DNA of 64,000 bases from Zygnema cylindricum (GCA_037447655.1 JBBHKE010002863.1:106427-170426); one strand, 5' to 3'. Positions 1-11,889 are shown, numbered from the stretch's first letter. Numbers and translations are program-made. Notes: generated from the letters alone by a model not told the origin.

Positions 1-553
1 GGACATCGCCAACTACGTGCCACACAACTCAAATATGTTTTGCCAAAAGTGGCTAATGAATTTCCGATCACGATCGCTGACGATCCTTCTTGGAAATCCG
101 TGATGGCAGAATATTTCTCGAAAGAAAAAGTCTGCGACTTCTCGCGCAGTGGCTGTGGTTGACGTTGGTAAGAAATGGAGCATTTTTAGTCAAATAATCT
201 AGGACAACGAAGATTGAGTCATAGCCCTCTTTAGTCAGCGGGAGAGCTAGGATGAAATCCATTGAGACCGCCTCCCAAGGAACAGATGGTATGGAAAGGG
301 GTTGTAACAGACCATGTTGTCCCGATTCCGATTCGTTCCGATTATAGGAGTCACAAGTCCGAACATACTCCGCAATGTCGCGAGTCATGTTCGGCCAGTA
401 ATACGCCTCAGCGACACGTGCGGTTATTTTATCCCAACCAAAATGTCCAATGAGCGGCTCGTCATGACTCATTTGAAGTATCACATGACGTAACTTTGGA
501 TTTGTTGGAACGTAAAGTCGTGTTGTCTTACTTGGTCTGTACTGCCACATACC
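1..553 (-). pseudogene. Ty3/Gypsy integrase fragment (copy A)
   Basis: Read on the minus strand, this encodes the integrase zinc-binding domain (HDEPLIGHFG near residue 30, then CDSYNR) followed by the start of the catalytic core with its first acidic residue in AVSMDFI. The second zinc Cys is Tyr here, while the homologous stretch near 10.3 kb has CDSC. The frame is lost after about 130 residues and the rest runs off the window at base 1. It is a decayed copy, roughly 85-90% similar by eye to 9931-10484, unlike the sequence from 680 onwards, which is nearly identical to its partner. Confidence 0.85.
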
Positions 554-1154
554 ATTGGGGGTTCAGATTAATACCTTCCGTTGAATGAGTTTCTTCATTG
601 TATCGTCTTCGTCGTAAGCGGCTTTGATCCTACTGAGCCACTGCTCGTCCACTTGCACTGTACTAGTGACTGCGCTGAGTTTTGGATCTTGCTCTGCGTC
701 CGACGCTGCAGTGTTTTTCTCGCAGAGCCTACGTGGACATCCTGCGATGCTTGCGATTGTTGCTCTTCCACTGGCGCAGCGACTCCGGGTCTTCTCGATT
801 GCGCATCCACCGAGTTTGTCTTGCCTGGCTTATACTCAATGACAAGTTCCGTGCCGAAGGTCTGAAAAAACGTCATCCATCGCACTTGTTTCCAGGACAA
901 CTTCGGCTGTGTTTGCAGGTACTGTAGGGCGTGGTGATCCATGATATGGTTATCCGCTTCCCCTGGATGTAATATTTCCAAACCTCCAACGCATTGATGA
1001 TCACAATTGTCTCTTTTTCATGGGTGGCCTAGTTAAGCTCTGCTGATTTTAGTTTTCGACTGTCGTAGGCAATGGGTTGTAGGCCTTTTCTTTAATCCTA
1101 CATAAGGATTGCTCCAATAGTTGTATTGTTGTCGTCTGTAATTATTGTCCAAGA
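554..1154 (-). pseudogene. Ty3/Gypsy RNase H fragment (copy A)
   Basis: The minus strand carries the C-terminal RNase H signature: DHHALQYL, then WMTFFQTFGTELVIEYKPGK and DAQSRRP. The usual TDHxxL and DALSRRP are changed to MDHHAL and DAQSRRP. Frames are broken between the RT end and this segment. Downstream residues are a Gln/Ser-rich linker towards integrase. From about 680 the DNA matches 10611 onwards with no difference that I noticed. Confidence 0.8.
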
Positions 1155-1958
1155 TTAGTCCGGGTCAAGAAGAGCTAACATAGGTGCGGTAACCAACCGC
1201 TCCTTTAGCGTGTTAAAAGCTGTCATTTGCGCCGATTTCCACTCGTAGGGGACGTCATTGTTGAGTAATTCCGTGAGTGTTGCAGCAATTTTTGCGAAAC
1301 CTTTGACAAAATGTTGATAGTAGGAGCATAATCCTAGAAAGCTCCGTAATTCTGTAATATTCGCCGGCTCCGGCCACTCCTCCCTGCTCACCATATGGCC
1401 CAAAAACTCAATTTGCTCCTTCAAGAAGTCGCATTTACTCCTTTTCGCGTACAACTTGTTCTTCCGAAGGACTTGCAGGACCGTCCAAAGGTGCTTCATA
1501 TGATACTCCAACGTTCGCTATACACCAATATGTCGTCTAAAAAGACGATCACAAACGTGTCCAAATATTGATGAAAGATGGAATTCATCAAATGCATAAA
1601 AGTCGTAGGTGCATTAGTCAACCCGAACGGCATAACTCGAAACTGGAAATGGCCATACCGAGTTCTAAACGCCGTCTTTTCCACATCCTCCTCGGCAATT
1701 CTAATCTAGTGATAACCGCACCGCAAATCTATCTTTGAGAAATATTTAGCACCTCGAAGTCGATCTAGCATTTCGTTTATTCTCGGTAAAGGATACGCAT
1801 TCTTCACCGTTAACTTGTTTAGCGCTCTGTAGTTCACACACATACGAAAACCTCCATCTTTCTTATTTACGAAAAGAACAGGGGCTCCATACGGTGACTT
1901 CCACGGTTCGATTGCTTCGGCTTCGACCAACTCCGCAAGTTGCTTTTTGAGTTCTTCC
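1155..1958 (-). pseudogene. Ty3/Gypsy reverse transcriptase fragment (copy A)
   Basis: Minus-strand RT palm motifs occur in order: [19 protein letters not shown], then [18 protein letters not shown], then [11 protein letters not shown] followed by an amber stop where CAG is expected, then [13 protein letters not shown], the catalytic [10 protein letters not shown], and a thumb region with LGHMVS and RSFLGLCSYY. There is a one-base frameshift near 1503, directly after the FLDD motif, and a stop at the end of the segment. The same lesions are present in 11086-11889. The N-terminal part of RT is absent because an LTR element interrupts at 1959. Confidence 0.9.
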
Positions 1959-4662
1959 TGTTGTTCTTTGGTCTAAAATAGACCGCAGAAGCCACCCAAA
2001 CTATCATGCAAAAAGCTAAGCAAAAATAGGTTGACGAACAATCATTTGAAATGCATCCTCCATTTAACATACAACAACATTTAGGGTTTCATGGAATAAT
2101 CAACATAAATAAACCCTATGACATCATCTAAGGTTTGATGGAATAATCGACATAAACAAACCCTAGGACAAATGCATAAACAATGTATATCAAACATATA
2201 TAAAACAACATAAATAAATAATAAAGACAAATGCATTTCACATAAACAAAAGTATAATCAAAGTATAATTAAATAATCATTTTATCATTCAAAGTGCATG
2301 ACCTAATCGACAACCCTAAAAGTCTACATCTTCGGTCCCCACTTTACTAACCAGCATTGATTATTCATTCTAATGAAGCTCAAATCTATATATACACTTG
2401 TGAGCTGTTAACAAATCACTAAGTGTCAAAATAACCAACGTAAATTACGTAACTGTCATTAAGTCAAACTAATCGTAAGCGTACACCTGAAAGTCAAGCA
2501 ATCGTAAGCGTACACTTGTCTGCAAATACGACACATAAATTAAAGTGTCGATATCCTCATTAATCACGTAAAATATAACTATTTTAATCAACACTAAATC
2601 ATTAATTCAAATAGGACAAAACATTGATGCTTCAAATATTTACACCGACGCATCCAAAAATCCGCGTCATAAGTGACAACTTGCTTAGTCACTTGTCGAT
2701 AAGTCCACGTAGTGAACCGACATCGCATATGTACGGTCCACCTAATAATACGTCATTAAAGATAATGAGATCCCTTGAAAATATCGTTTGACGACATTCG
2801 CCCTCCACGTGTACCATGACCAACTTGCCGAAATCAATTCGTACGATCCAATTCTGTCCGTACCGAAATCACGTACTTCGTCATAAATGCGCCTTGTCGC
2901 ATTTAAGGTACACGTCATTTTCGATAAATGCATGTCGCAATAAGCGACAACTTAAAGTACACCTGTCAAATACGACGCTCCGTACCGGCGGCGTCCCATG
3001 TAATAAATGTCACCTGTCGCATTATGTTTCGTACGTGCGACGTACAATTTTACGATTTTACATACTTCGAATATCATACATCGGATCGTTTCGCGATCCG
3101 CCGTCCATTTCACTTTTGTATTCCGTATTATTCGTACGCTTCTTCGCGTCACTCAATTTTGTAATTTACGTCACTTTAAATTCATTCGTACAATTACCCC
3201 CCAATCCATAAATCCTTTCGAACCACCACAGTATATCACGTAGATGTATACGCACAAAACGTCGCGTGCGCACCAAATTTCATGTACGCACGAAACGAAA
3301 TCTTCAAAAACAACACTCCCCCGAAAATTTAGTTTTGTGCATCCATTATCCCACGTCATCAGCTGTCACACTGTCACCTCCTGATGTCTCCTCCATTTGA
3401 ATCTGCCTTCGCTACACCACTGCTTCCGCTGCCTCCATAAATCTTTCCAAATATCATAATACACAATATATATTTTCATTTTCCGATTACAACAAAAATA
3501 ATTCCTTCCAATATCTAAATCCGGATCTACATTCCCAAAATTCTATCACAAATCAACTAAAAATTAAAGCCAAATTATCACACTAATAATATATCCCCGC
3601 TCAAATAATTCCTACCTCATTATAAGAAATCTAGATTTCAATAATAATTTTTTTCTTTTCATAAGCTATCAAATCCCAAAATTTCCCATAAAAATTCATA
3701 TAACAAATAGTGTTTTCCCAAAAATTATAATAATGTCACATTTCCCAAAAATTTCCAACAACTCAAAATCTACATTACAAATCCAATTTTCAACAATCAT
3801 CGATCCTCAAAATTTGGATCTCTCCACCATATGTCAAAACTCCACCTTCACGATCTCTCTCCCCCAAACGTCGAATCTCCACCTTCCACATCTCTCCATC
3901 AAACGAATATGTATTTTCCAAAAATAAAATATCATTTCTCATAATTAATCATTTTCATTGAGGGTAGACATTTCGGCACTCTCACTAAGTTAACCCTTGG
4001 GGCGATGCAAGATTAAACTCGGCACATACCAACACTATGATAAGGCCGATCTCATGGGTACACAGACACCATTACTGCAATACAACCAGCAAGGACAATA
4101 TTAACCCGCTACAATGCGTGTGACACAAACCTATCTCGACTTAACCTAACATATGATAGATGGGGTGTGGGCCCATAACCTGTTGTTCTTTGGTCTAAAA
4201 TAGACCGCAGAAGCCACCCAAACTATCATGCAAAAAGCTAAGCAAAAATAGGTTGACGAACAATCATTTGAAATGCATCCTCCATTTAACATACAACAAC
4301 ATTTAGGGTTTCATGGAATAATCAACATAAATAAACCCTATGACATCATCTAAGGTTTGATGGAATAATCGACATAAACAAACCCTAGGACAAATGCATA
4401 AACAATGTATATCAAACATATATAAAACAACATAAATAAATAATAAAGACAAATGCATTTCACATAAACAAAAGTATAATCAAAGTATAATTAAATAATC
4501 ATTTTATCATTCAAAGTGCATGACCTAATCGACAACCCTAAAAGTCTACATCTTCGGTCCCCACTTTACTAACCAGCATTGATTATTCATTCTAATGAAG
4601 CTCAAATCTATATATACACTTGTGAGCTGTTAACAAATCACTAAGTGTCAAAATAACCAACG
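1959..4662 (-). mobile_element. Non-coding LTR element, copy A (3' LTR, internal, truncated 5' LTR)
   Basis: This is the same element as 11890-15468. The LTR at 1959-3315 begins TGTTGTTC and ends CAACA; the internal region is 3316-4180; the second LTR starts at 4181 and is cut at about 4662, where unrelated sequence begins. The left flank CTTCC (1954-1958) matches the target site of copy B. A primer site GGTTATGGGCCCAC reads on the minus strand at 4167-4180, fixing the orientation. No open frame looks coding; short frames in the LTR are repeated at every copy and have no recognisable domains. Confidence 0.88.
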
Positions 4663-4745
4663 GACCCCAGATTTGATCCCGGTACCTTCGGTTCATCAAG
4701 TTGGCCGATAGCGCTTAGCTTTATCCAATTAGACTAGGACCAATC
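4663..4745 (-). repeat. tRNA-like segment in LTR
   Basis: On the minus strand, CTAGTCTAATTGGATAAAGC resembles an A box and GGTACCGGGATCAAATCTGG a B box, spaced as in a tRNA gene. The acceptor ends do not pair well, so this is a tRNA relic, not a gene. It is antisense to the LTR, as in the other Copia LTRs here. Confidence 0.5.
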
Positions 4746-5405
4746 CTAAATGCTATAGTATGTGATAGATATATATATATATTTAAGGAGGAACAAATCA
4801 ATTTAACTAAAACTGTATATGGCGTGCATAGATACGGTTTTATGAAAGTACGACACTATTTTAAAATGGATACCACGCATTTTGTTCGACAGCGAAACAA
4901 ATGTCCCGCAAGTATTTATAACGGCTAAGATTGTATCTCGCTGCAAATCCAACGGCGCACATCATCGTTGAAATCTCGGAGTGGTCACTTTGGCGTTTTG
5001 TGACGTGGCATGACTTGGAGCCACGTGGAGAGATGACATTCGGTCATGGGAATTCCGAGGAATGTACAGACGAGTAAAAAATAGACACGCGTCCGCTTAA
5101 TAGCCTTGTCGTACATATGACGTACAAAAGGTACACCGGCACTAGTACTTTTTGGTACGGTACAGTAATCAGATTGGTCCGTACTTCAGTAGATAGAAGT
5201 AATTAGAGGGAATCCGGACTTAGAAAATTTTGTTAGGTAGTCACCTCACCCTTAGAGAGTTTGTACAAATTGGCATTTTTTACTGCCTCATAGCTTATCA
5301 GCTGGTTGGCTGTTTTTAGTGATTCTTTTTGCTACGGACAGAAGGGAGTCGAGGCTACATATGGGTGCAGTCAAACTGTCATTTTGCCTTCTTGGACAAC
5401 AATGG
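4663..5405 (+). mobile_element. Diverged Copia LTR fragment with tRNA-like segment
   Basis: This follows the order seen in the Copia-1 and Copia-2 LTRs: an antisense tRNA-like block (4663-4745), an AT-rich stretch, then GTGATTCTTTTTGCTACGGA and the AAGGGAGT/AGGCTACA segment near the LTR end. Both ends are lost, at the break with the non-coding LTR element (4662) and at the junction with a minus-strand Copia pol fragment (about 5405). Short dispersed repeats and a TA run are present, and no coding potential was seen. Confidence 0.6.
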
Positions 5406-5974
5406 TTGTGGCTTGAAGTTGGTTAGTTAAATACTATATAGAGGCTTCCTATATTTTGTGTTCCAATGGAGGGCACAAAATTGCACATGACAACTACGTG
5501 TTTTACTAGAATGATATCCTTTTTAGCTAAGTCATAGACTATATATCCCTTGACATCCTCATCATATCCTACAAAATATCTTGGTTTCCCCTTAGCATCT
5601 GGTTTCATGTTTTTCCTATCTGTGTCAAGACTGTAAACTTGACTACCTAATACTTTCAGGTGAAAAATATATGGTTTCTTTCCAACCCATCTCTCAAAAG
5701 GTGTCATTCCTTTGACGGTTGTAGTAAGGATTCTATTTTTAATGTAGTTGGTACAGTTCATGGCTTCTGCCGATAACCTTTTTCCTATCTTCTAGTCTGC
5801 CAACATACTACGTACACTATCTCTTAGAGTCCAGTTCAACCTCTTAACTACCCCATTATGTTCTTAAATTTTCGGTACTATTTTTTGATGTTGAACTCAC
5901 TCATCCTCGAAGTATTCCTTAAAGTGGTTAGATGTATATTCTCCCTCATTTTCACTCCTTGTTCTCTTAAGAGG
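5406..5974 (-). pseudogene. Copia integrase C-terminal fragment
   Basis: Minus-strand frames give the late integrase core (EYTSNHFKEYF), then AMNCTNYIKNRILTTT, PFERWVGKKP and FVGYDEDVKGYIVYD. This is the integrase C-terminal region also seen in Copia-2 (43.8-44.1 kb). Several nonsense changes break the core. A solo Gypsy LTR (5975-6473) splits it from the upstream half at 6474-7052. Confidence 0.8.
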
Positions 5975-6473
5975 TGTAAAAATGACTGAATATCACAATG
6001 CACAGCGGAAAATACCAAGGACCTCCTCGTAGCAACAACAATATCACACCACCAAGACAGGTAAGGTTACGCTTTATTACTCGGGAGCAGATTACAACAT
6101 TCAGCGCTTGTTGTGAAGGTCTACTCAAGAGTGTCTTGCTGACTAAGCCTACTTCACTATTTAAACTAACTAGCTGGTAGTCAACCTAGTATTATACAAC
6201 TGTACACGTGGACCTTCACGGTCAACCGAGACTAATCTCAAAATATCCTTCTAGAACAATACCGTTCTATCTACATTCCGCTGCGTTGCTATACTGCGAA
6301 GCTGCGTTGCTCTGTTGCGCTATTATGTTGCTACGCTACTAAGTAGCTACGCCGCTAAGTTGTTACGCTACTATGTTGCGCTGGTCAAGAATCGCAGCTG
6401 TGCTGCCCTGACACCACAACTATAGCAGCCTAGTTGCTAACAACTAAGTACCTAACTATGTAACCCTGTTACA
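5975..6473 (-). mobile_element. Solo LTR of the chromodomain Gypsy family
   Basis: It starts TGTAAAA and ends TTACA, matches the LTR at 17211-17711 along its length with scattered differences, and is flanked by AGAGG (5970-5974) and AGGGG (6474-6478), a target-site duplication with one mismatch. It sits inside the Copia integrase core: the flanking halves are collinear when it is removed. A GCTACGC/GTTGC-rich minisatellite lies at 6283-6385. Confidence 0.8.
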
Positions 6474-7052
6474 AGGGGGATCCGTGCAACTTCTCACTCC
6501 AAGCTTTATATTCTTAGAAATACGTTGGTATTTTAGACTTTTTTTTTAGGAAGTAGACTCTAAAGTATCTAGACCAATCATTAGTTATTGTCAACATAAA
6601 CCTCTTCCCTCCGACCGAAGGTACTATTGCCGGTCCCTAGATATCTGTGTGGACCAGATGTAGTACTTTCTCACCTCTATATCTAGCAGTTTTGGGATGG
6701 GGAGTCTGTGAGCCTAACCTTGGGCGCAGCCACTATAATCATCCATCATTTCATTATCCCCAAACTGATTGCCTTTTACTACACCAAGCATCTTCATTTC
6801 CGTCAGCGTATCAAAATGCACATGACCCAACCGCTTATGCCAAATCATCAAACTTGGGACACTTACATAGTAAGCACAATTCTTTTCATTCCTCAGGATA
6901 AGTTTGAACATTCGTAAGCTACCCTTATCTCTTGTGAAGTAGACTTCATCCCCAAACTTTGCTGTAAAGACTCCATTTCTAGTGAAGGTATCATATTCCT
7001 TGTCATCTAATACAGAGGTAGAGACAAGATTTTTACTTAGCTGAGGAATATT
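6474..7052 (-). pseudogene. Copia protease/pre-integrase/integrase fragment
   Basis: The minus strand reads NIPQLSKNLVSTSVLDDKEY, then LRMFKLILRNE, the zinc-binding HKRLGHVHFDTL...CSGC-like DDYSGCAQG, and a decayed core containing WSEKLHGSP. The segment 6588-7052 is identical by eye to 18374-18838. It belongs to the Copia-3 family; the upstream gag half is found at 23246-24316, not here. A Copia-1 LTR starts at 7053, the same insertion point as at 18839. Confidence 0.85.
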
Positions 7053-7384
7053 TGTTGATATTTGTGTATTTTCTAGGTCTGTAAATATGATAGAAAAAGG
7101 CAGAGGCAATCTGCCTCTAACTCCCCTTTCCAAGCCCCCACACTTGTTGTAGTCACTGAAGGCTGGATAGGGAGCTAGAGCCATGGTTGCCCAAGCTCTC
7201 TAGAGTAGACAAGGGGTAAGTTAGGTACTCTTACCAAAAGTTAGTTGACGGTCCCAGGAATTGATCCTGGTACCTGTCATCTGACGATCGGTAATAGCAG
7301 GTAGCTTTAACCATTTAGTCTAGCTCTATTACTAAGACATTTTAGGTTTGATAATTATTTGTTTAGTTTCACGTAGACTTTATC
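7053..7384 (+). mobile_element. Truncated Copia-1 LTR (5' part)
   Basis: It begins TGTTGATATTTG after ATATT, exactly as at 18839. It is identical to that copy to about 7269, then diverged, and ends abruptly at about 7384 where Gypsy-derived sequence starts. It includes an antisense tRNA-like block at 7250-7330. Confidence 0.85.
7250..7330 (-). repeat. tRNA-like segment in Copia-1 LTR
   Basis: The minus strand has TAGACTAAATGGTTAAAGC (A-box-like) and CAGGATCAATTCCTGGGACC (B-box-like with a short hairpin). It matches those at 19036 and 22261 with several substitutions. Confidence 0.5.
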
Positions 7385-7387
7385 GGC

Positions 7388-8668
7388 TCAAGGAAACTGC
7401 AATTGCCGGAGTATGCCGTACGTCTCTTCACGGTACTCCTCGAACTCTTGTCGCAAGGTGTCGAGTTTGTTTTGGAGCTGCTCACATCGGGTCTCCAATA
7501 GCGCAATATGATGGTTTGCCGTTGTTAAACGTCTCCGAGTGATTCGCTCCCAAACCTGTTCCTCCCCTTCCTCTGGTACAACCTCTCGTCCTTCGAGTGG
7601 CGGCGGAATAGTCGTCGGTGCAGGCTCCTTGAGTGCCGAAGTTTGGGGCGCTTCGGGTTCTGCAAGTTCATGTGCCTCTTCCGCCTCTCTTTCAGCTGGT
7701 TCCCACCGAGGTACCTTCGTTAGTTTGAAAGACGCATGTTTCTTGGCAGCTCGGGCCCGCTATAAAGCGTTCTTATAGGCGTCCTTCAGTGCCCGTACCT
7801 CAGGTGTAACCTTTGCTCGAGAGATGATGTCATGGAGGCGCATATCCCACAAGTGATAATGGCAAAGTAACCCGGGAACATCAACCTTGTACCGGTAGTT
7901 ATTTTCAACCACTTCCACAAACGTCAAGGCATGGGGGTTTAGCTACACATAACCCTTGTGATTGTTCCCAAGGTTCTTTGTCCTCATAAAATTTTAGGCC
8001 AGGTGTGATGGTACGTTTGCGGGGATGAGGATAGGATCCCCAAGATTTCCAGTACGCCACTCTTCCGCCCACTCCGCTGGATCCCAATAAAATCGCTTCG
8101 CAAAGATGAAGGTGAGATCCGAATGTCGTGTGTCACTAGGGAGGGGAAAGAGATAATCGGGAATTTATTCTCCCATTTCACTCTCTTCGCCCGTGTCCTC
8201 TCGTCCCCCTTGAAGGAGAAATACATCGTCACAGATGGGATACTGTGCCTCTGCCTTCTTTTCCGCGCTTTCAAAAGATTGCTCGTCTACGGTACTCTCC
8301 TTATTGGGGTCCCGCATCATTACTAGATCGCAGGCGCGATTCGCAATTGGCGGAGCTGTTGGTTCTCGCTCTTGCTCCTCCGCCTCTGAGAGCTCATGAT
8401 CTTCCTCATACTCTTGATCCCCTTCCCGAAGTGGGTTCTATTCGGGGTCCTGGGAGTTTTCCGACCCCTCCCCTCCACTGGTCTCTGCCGGCCTTGCCTC
8501 GCTACTGGCTGTTTCTTCCGGTTCCGGCTCCGCTTCAACCTCCCTCGCCCGATCTGCCTCTACCATGGCCTCCGCCGCCACTTACAGTTTGTCCGACCGG
8601 GGCACATCTCCTTGCCCCACAAGTACCAGTCTCCTCCTCTTTGGTGGTGGGGAGGATGATGACGCCAT
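7388..8668 (-). pseudogene. Decayed extra ORF downstream of Gypsy pol (unknown function)
   Basis: One minus-strand frame of 426 codons reads from an ATG at 8666-8668 to a TGA at 7388-7390 with six nonsense codons (8582, 8438, 8165, 7994, 7943, 7760) and no frameshift. The N terminus is MASSSSPPPKRRRLVLVGQG, with a basic cluster like a nuclear localisation signal. Then comes a Glu/Ala/Pro-rich acidic stretch, a Trp/Tyr-rich central part (RFYWDPAEWAEEWRTGNLGD, VDVPGLLCHYHLWDMRLHDI), a second acidic linker, and a C-terminal helix with heptad-like spacing (ALLETRCEQLQNKLDTLRQE). No zinc knuckle, transmembrane segment or known domain was recognised. It is in the same orientation as Gypsy pol and about 500 bases beyond its stop, so it may be an additional element ORF; a captured host gene is the alternative. 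Confidence 0.6.
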
Positions 8669-9162
8669 GGATGCTGTCGTGTATGACAATTCAAGTAATT
8701 CTAAAAGCGAAGGTAATCTGCCTGTACGGAGTGAAGCACTCTCTAAACTGTATGGACTAGGCTAGTCGCGAGGGCGGATGGCGGCTTTATCAAAGAGGGT
8801 TGAGGGTTTCACGTTTGGACTCTACGAAGCGTCACACTATGCGAAGGTATCGCAGCGTCCAACATTTATGAAACTCCGTTGTTGCGGCGAAGCCGAGGGT
8901 TTGTTGTCATCAATGTGGTGAAACAAAATCGCGCCGTTGCGCTTTTGTGTCAGCGCAACGGTGGCGATGCGTTCCTCTAACGGCACCGTAACCATGTTGC
9001 GCTGCGGTGGTTGCGCCGCTATAGCGCTGCGGTGCGGTAATATGTCGCTGCTTTTCTTCGCCGCGTCCCCAATATAATTGCGATGGTTGCGACACTGCAA
9101 TTCATTCCTTTACGGCGGCCGCTGCGATTGCCCCTCTGGTGGAGCCGAGTGTCCTCACTCCT
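8669..9162 (-). other. Spacer between Gypsy pol and the extra ORF
   Basis: About 495 bases with no open frame that looks coding. It is GC-rich, with irregular TTGCGCTGCGG/GCGCCGC repeats at about 8930-9070 that resemble in style, but do not clearly align with, the minisatellite in the Gypsy LTR. Confidence 0.5.
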
Positions 9163-10484
9163 CTAAAACCGGCACAGTAACTTAGTGGAATGTAGGTCCT
9201 CCTCGTCCACCTAAGAGTCATCCTCAGCTCCGTAGCCCTTCCAACGCACCAAATATTGGGTGGAGTTAGAATTTCCAGAGCGTCGCGATTGAAGGATCTT
9301 CTCCACTTCATACTCGTCTAATGTACCCCAAATGGGTGGTACAGGAGTATTCCGCCATCGATTAGGAAACATCGAATCAGGGTCGCAAAACGGTTTAAGA
9401 AGTGAAACATGGAAGACATTGTGGATATTCCACTTTTTCGGAATATCCAACTTATAAGTCACCTCACCCACACGTGACAGAACTGTGAATGGGCGCGTGA
9501 ATTTTGGTGCAAATTTCTTAGAGAGGGCACTTGGTAAGGAGAGGTTTGCCATATTAAGGCAAACCTTATCACCCACGCTGAAAACGGTTTACTTCCGGTG
9601 AGCGTCGGCTTACGACTTTTGACGATCCTTTGCCAGCAAGAGCACCTTCGCCGCCTTTTCCAGGTTCTCTTGCAACGTTTTGGCAAAATCCAGAGCTGCC
9701 GGCGTAGGGCAGTCAGCTACCAACAAGTTTTGTGGAAGGGTGGGTTGTCGTCCATTGAGGGAGAATGGCGTAGCATTCGTGGACGAGTGCACAACACTGT
9801 TGTACGCCACCTCAACCGCTGTAAGATGGTTCACCCAATCCGTTTGGTGCACCGAGAAATAAGCCCGCAACGCCTTCTCTAAATTCCTATTCACCTTTTC
9901 AGTCTGACCATCAGTTTGAGGGTGGTAAGCTGTGGACATAGCCAACTCCGTGCCACACGGCTCAAATAGGTTTTGCCAAAAGTGGCTCACGAATTTCCGA
10001 TCACGGTCGCTAACGATCCTCTTCGAAAGTCCGTGATGGCGGAATATCTTCGAAAGAATTAGTCTAAGACATCTCGCGCAGTGGTTGTGGTTGACGTGGG
10101 TAGGAAATGTGCCATTTTCGTCAAATAATCCACGACGACGAAGATTGAGTCATAGCCCTCCTTAGTCAGCAGGAGAGCTACGATGAAATCCATCGAGATC
10201 GCCTCCCAAGGAACAGATGGTATGAGAAGGGGTTGTAACGGATCTTGTTGTCCCGATTCCGATTTGTTCGTATTACAGGAGTCACAGGTCCGGACATAAT
10301 CCACAATGTCGAGAGTCATGTTCGGCCAATAATACGCCTCACCGACACGTGCGGTTGTTTTGTCCCGCCCAAAATGTCCACTGAGTGGCTCATCATGACT
10401 CATTTGAAGTATCGCATGACGTAACTCCGGATTTGTTAGAACGTAAAGTCGTGTTGTCTGACTCGGTCTGTACCGCCACATACC
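9163..10484 (-). pseudogene. Gypsy integrase with chromodomain (copy B)
   Basis: From high to low coordinates: zinc-binding HDEPLSGHFG...CDSCNT, core start AISMDFIVALLL, then CGTELAMSTAYHPQTDGQTE with the third catalytic Glu region, a C-terminal barrel-like part (GEVTYKLDIPKKW, FHVSLLKPF), and a chromodomain at the very end (DEYEVEKILQSRR, QYLVRWKGYGAEDDS) with an amber stop where Trp is expected, followed by VDEEDL and the natural stop at 9163-9165. The chromodomain assigns the element to the chromoviruses. Several stops and frameshifts near 10.0 kb and 9.6 kb make it inactive. Confidence 0.92.
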
Positions 10485-11085
10485 ATTGGCGATTCCGATA
10501 AATACCTTCCGTTGAATGAGTTTCTTCGTTGTCTCGTCTTAGTTGTAAGCGGCATTGATCTGACTTAGCCACTGCTAGTACACTTGCACCGTACTAGTGA
10601 CTGCGCTAAGTTTTGGATCTTGCTCTGCGTCCGACGCTGCAGTGTTTTTCTCGCAGAGCCTACGTGGACATCCTGCGATGCTTGCGATTGTTGCTCTTCC
10701 ACTGGCGCAGCGACTCCGGGTCTTCTCGATTGCGCATCCACCGAGTTTGTCTTGCCTGGCTTATACTCAATGACAAGTTCCGTGCCGAAGGTCTGAAAAA
10801 ACGTCATCCATCGCACTTGTTTCCAGGACAACTTCGGCTGTGTTTGCAGGTACTGTAGGGCGTGGTGATCCATGATATGGTTATCCGCTTCCCCTGGATG
10901 TAATATTTCCAAACCTCCAACGCATTGATGATCACAATTGTCTCTTTTTCATGGGTGGCCTAGTTAAGCTCTGCTGATTTTAGTTTTCGACTGTCGTAGG
11001 CAATGGGTTGTAGGCCTTTTCTTTAATCCTACATAAGGATTGCTCCAATAGTTGTATTGTTGTCGTCTGTAATTATTGTCCAAGA
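10485..11085 (-). pseudogene. Gypsy RNase H segment (copy B)
   Basis: Same sequence and lesions as 554-1154 (MDHHAL, DAQSRRP), identical by eye from 10611 upward. It joins RT (higher coordinates) to integrase (lower), as expected for a Gypsy pol in minus orientation. Confidence 0.82.
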
Positions 11086-11889
11086 TTAGTCCGGGTCAAG
11101 AAGAGCTAACATAGGTGCGGTAACCAACCGCTCCTTTAGCGTGTTAAAAGCTGTCATTTGCGCCGATTTCCACTCGTAGGGGACGTCATTGTTGAGTAAT
11201 TCCGTGAGTGTTGCAGCAATTTTTGCGAAACCTTTGACAAAATGTTGATAGTAGGAGCATAATCCTAGAAAGCTCCGTAATTCTGTAATATTCGCCGGCT
11301 CCGGCCACTCCTCCCTGCTCACCATATGGCCCAAAAACTCAATTTGCTCCTTCAAGAAGTCGCATTTACTCCTTTTCGCGTACAACTTGTTCTTCCGAAG
11401 GACTTGCAGGACCGTCCAAAGGTGCTTCATATGATACTCCAACGTTCGCTATACACCAATATGTCGTCTAAAAAGACGATCACAAACGTGTCCAAATATT
11501 GATGAAAGATGGAATTCATCAAATGCATAAAAGTCGTAGGTGCATTAGTCAACCCGAACGGCATAACTCGAAACTGGAAATGGCCATACCGAGTTCTAAA
11601 CGCCGTCTTTTCCACATCCTCCTCGGCAATTCTAATCTAGTGATAACCGCACCGCAAATCTATCTTTGAGAAATATTTAGCACCTCGAAGTCGATCTAGC
11701 ATTTCGTTTATTCTCGGTAAAGGATACGCATTCTTCACCGTTAACTTGTTTAGCGCTCTGTAGTTCACACACATACGAAAACCTCCATCTTTCTTATTTA
11801 CGAAAAGAACAGGGGCTCCATACGGTGACTTCCACGGTTCGATTGCTTCGGCTTCGACCAACTCCGCAAGTTGCTTTTTGAGTTCTTCC
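11086..11889 (-). pseudogene. Gypsy reverse transcriptase, C-terminal part (copy B)
   Basis: RT motifs are as in copy [27 protein letters not shown] then amber, [20 protein letters not shown]. The nonsense codon after CGYH and the frameshift after the FLDD motif are shared with copy A. The upstream end is interrupted at 11889 by an LTR element; the missing N-terminal part resumes at 15474 (MSYTKLE), and the two halves are collinear across the insertion after one copy of CTTCC is removed. Confidence 0.92.

Noticed and set aside
2816-3243. 131- and 78-codon ORFs in the LTR of the non-coding element
   Set aside because: They recur identically at 12747 and 14969 only because the LTR recurs; several overlapping frames on both strands and no domain.
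8245-8760. 171-codon plus-strand Pro/Leu-rich ORF
   Set aside because: It is the antisense shadow of the acidic part of the decayed minus-strand ORF at 7388-8668.
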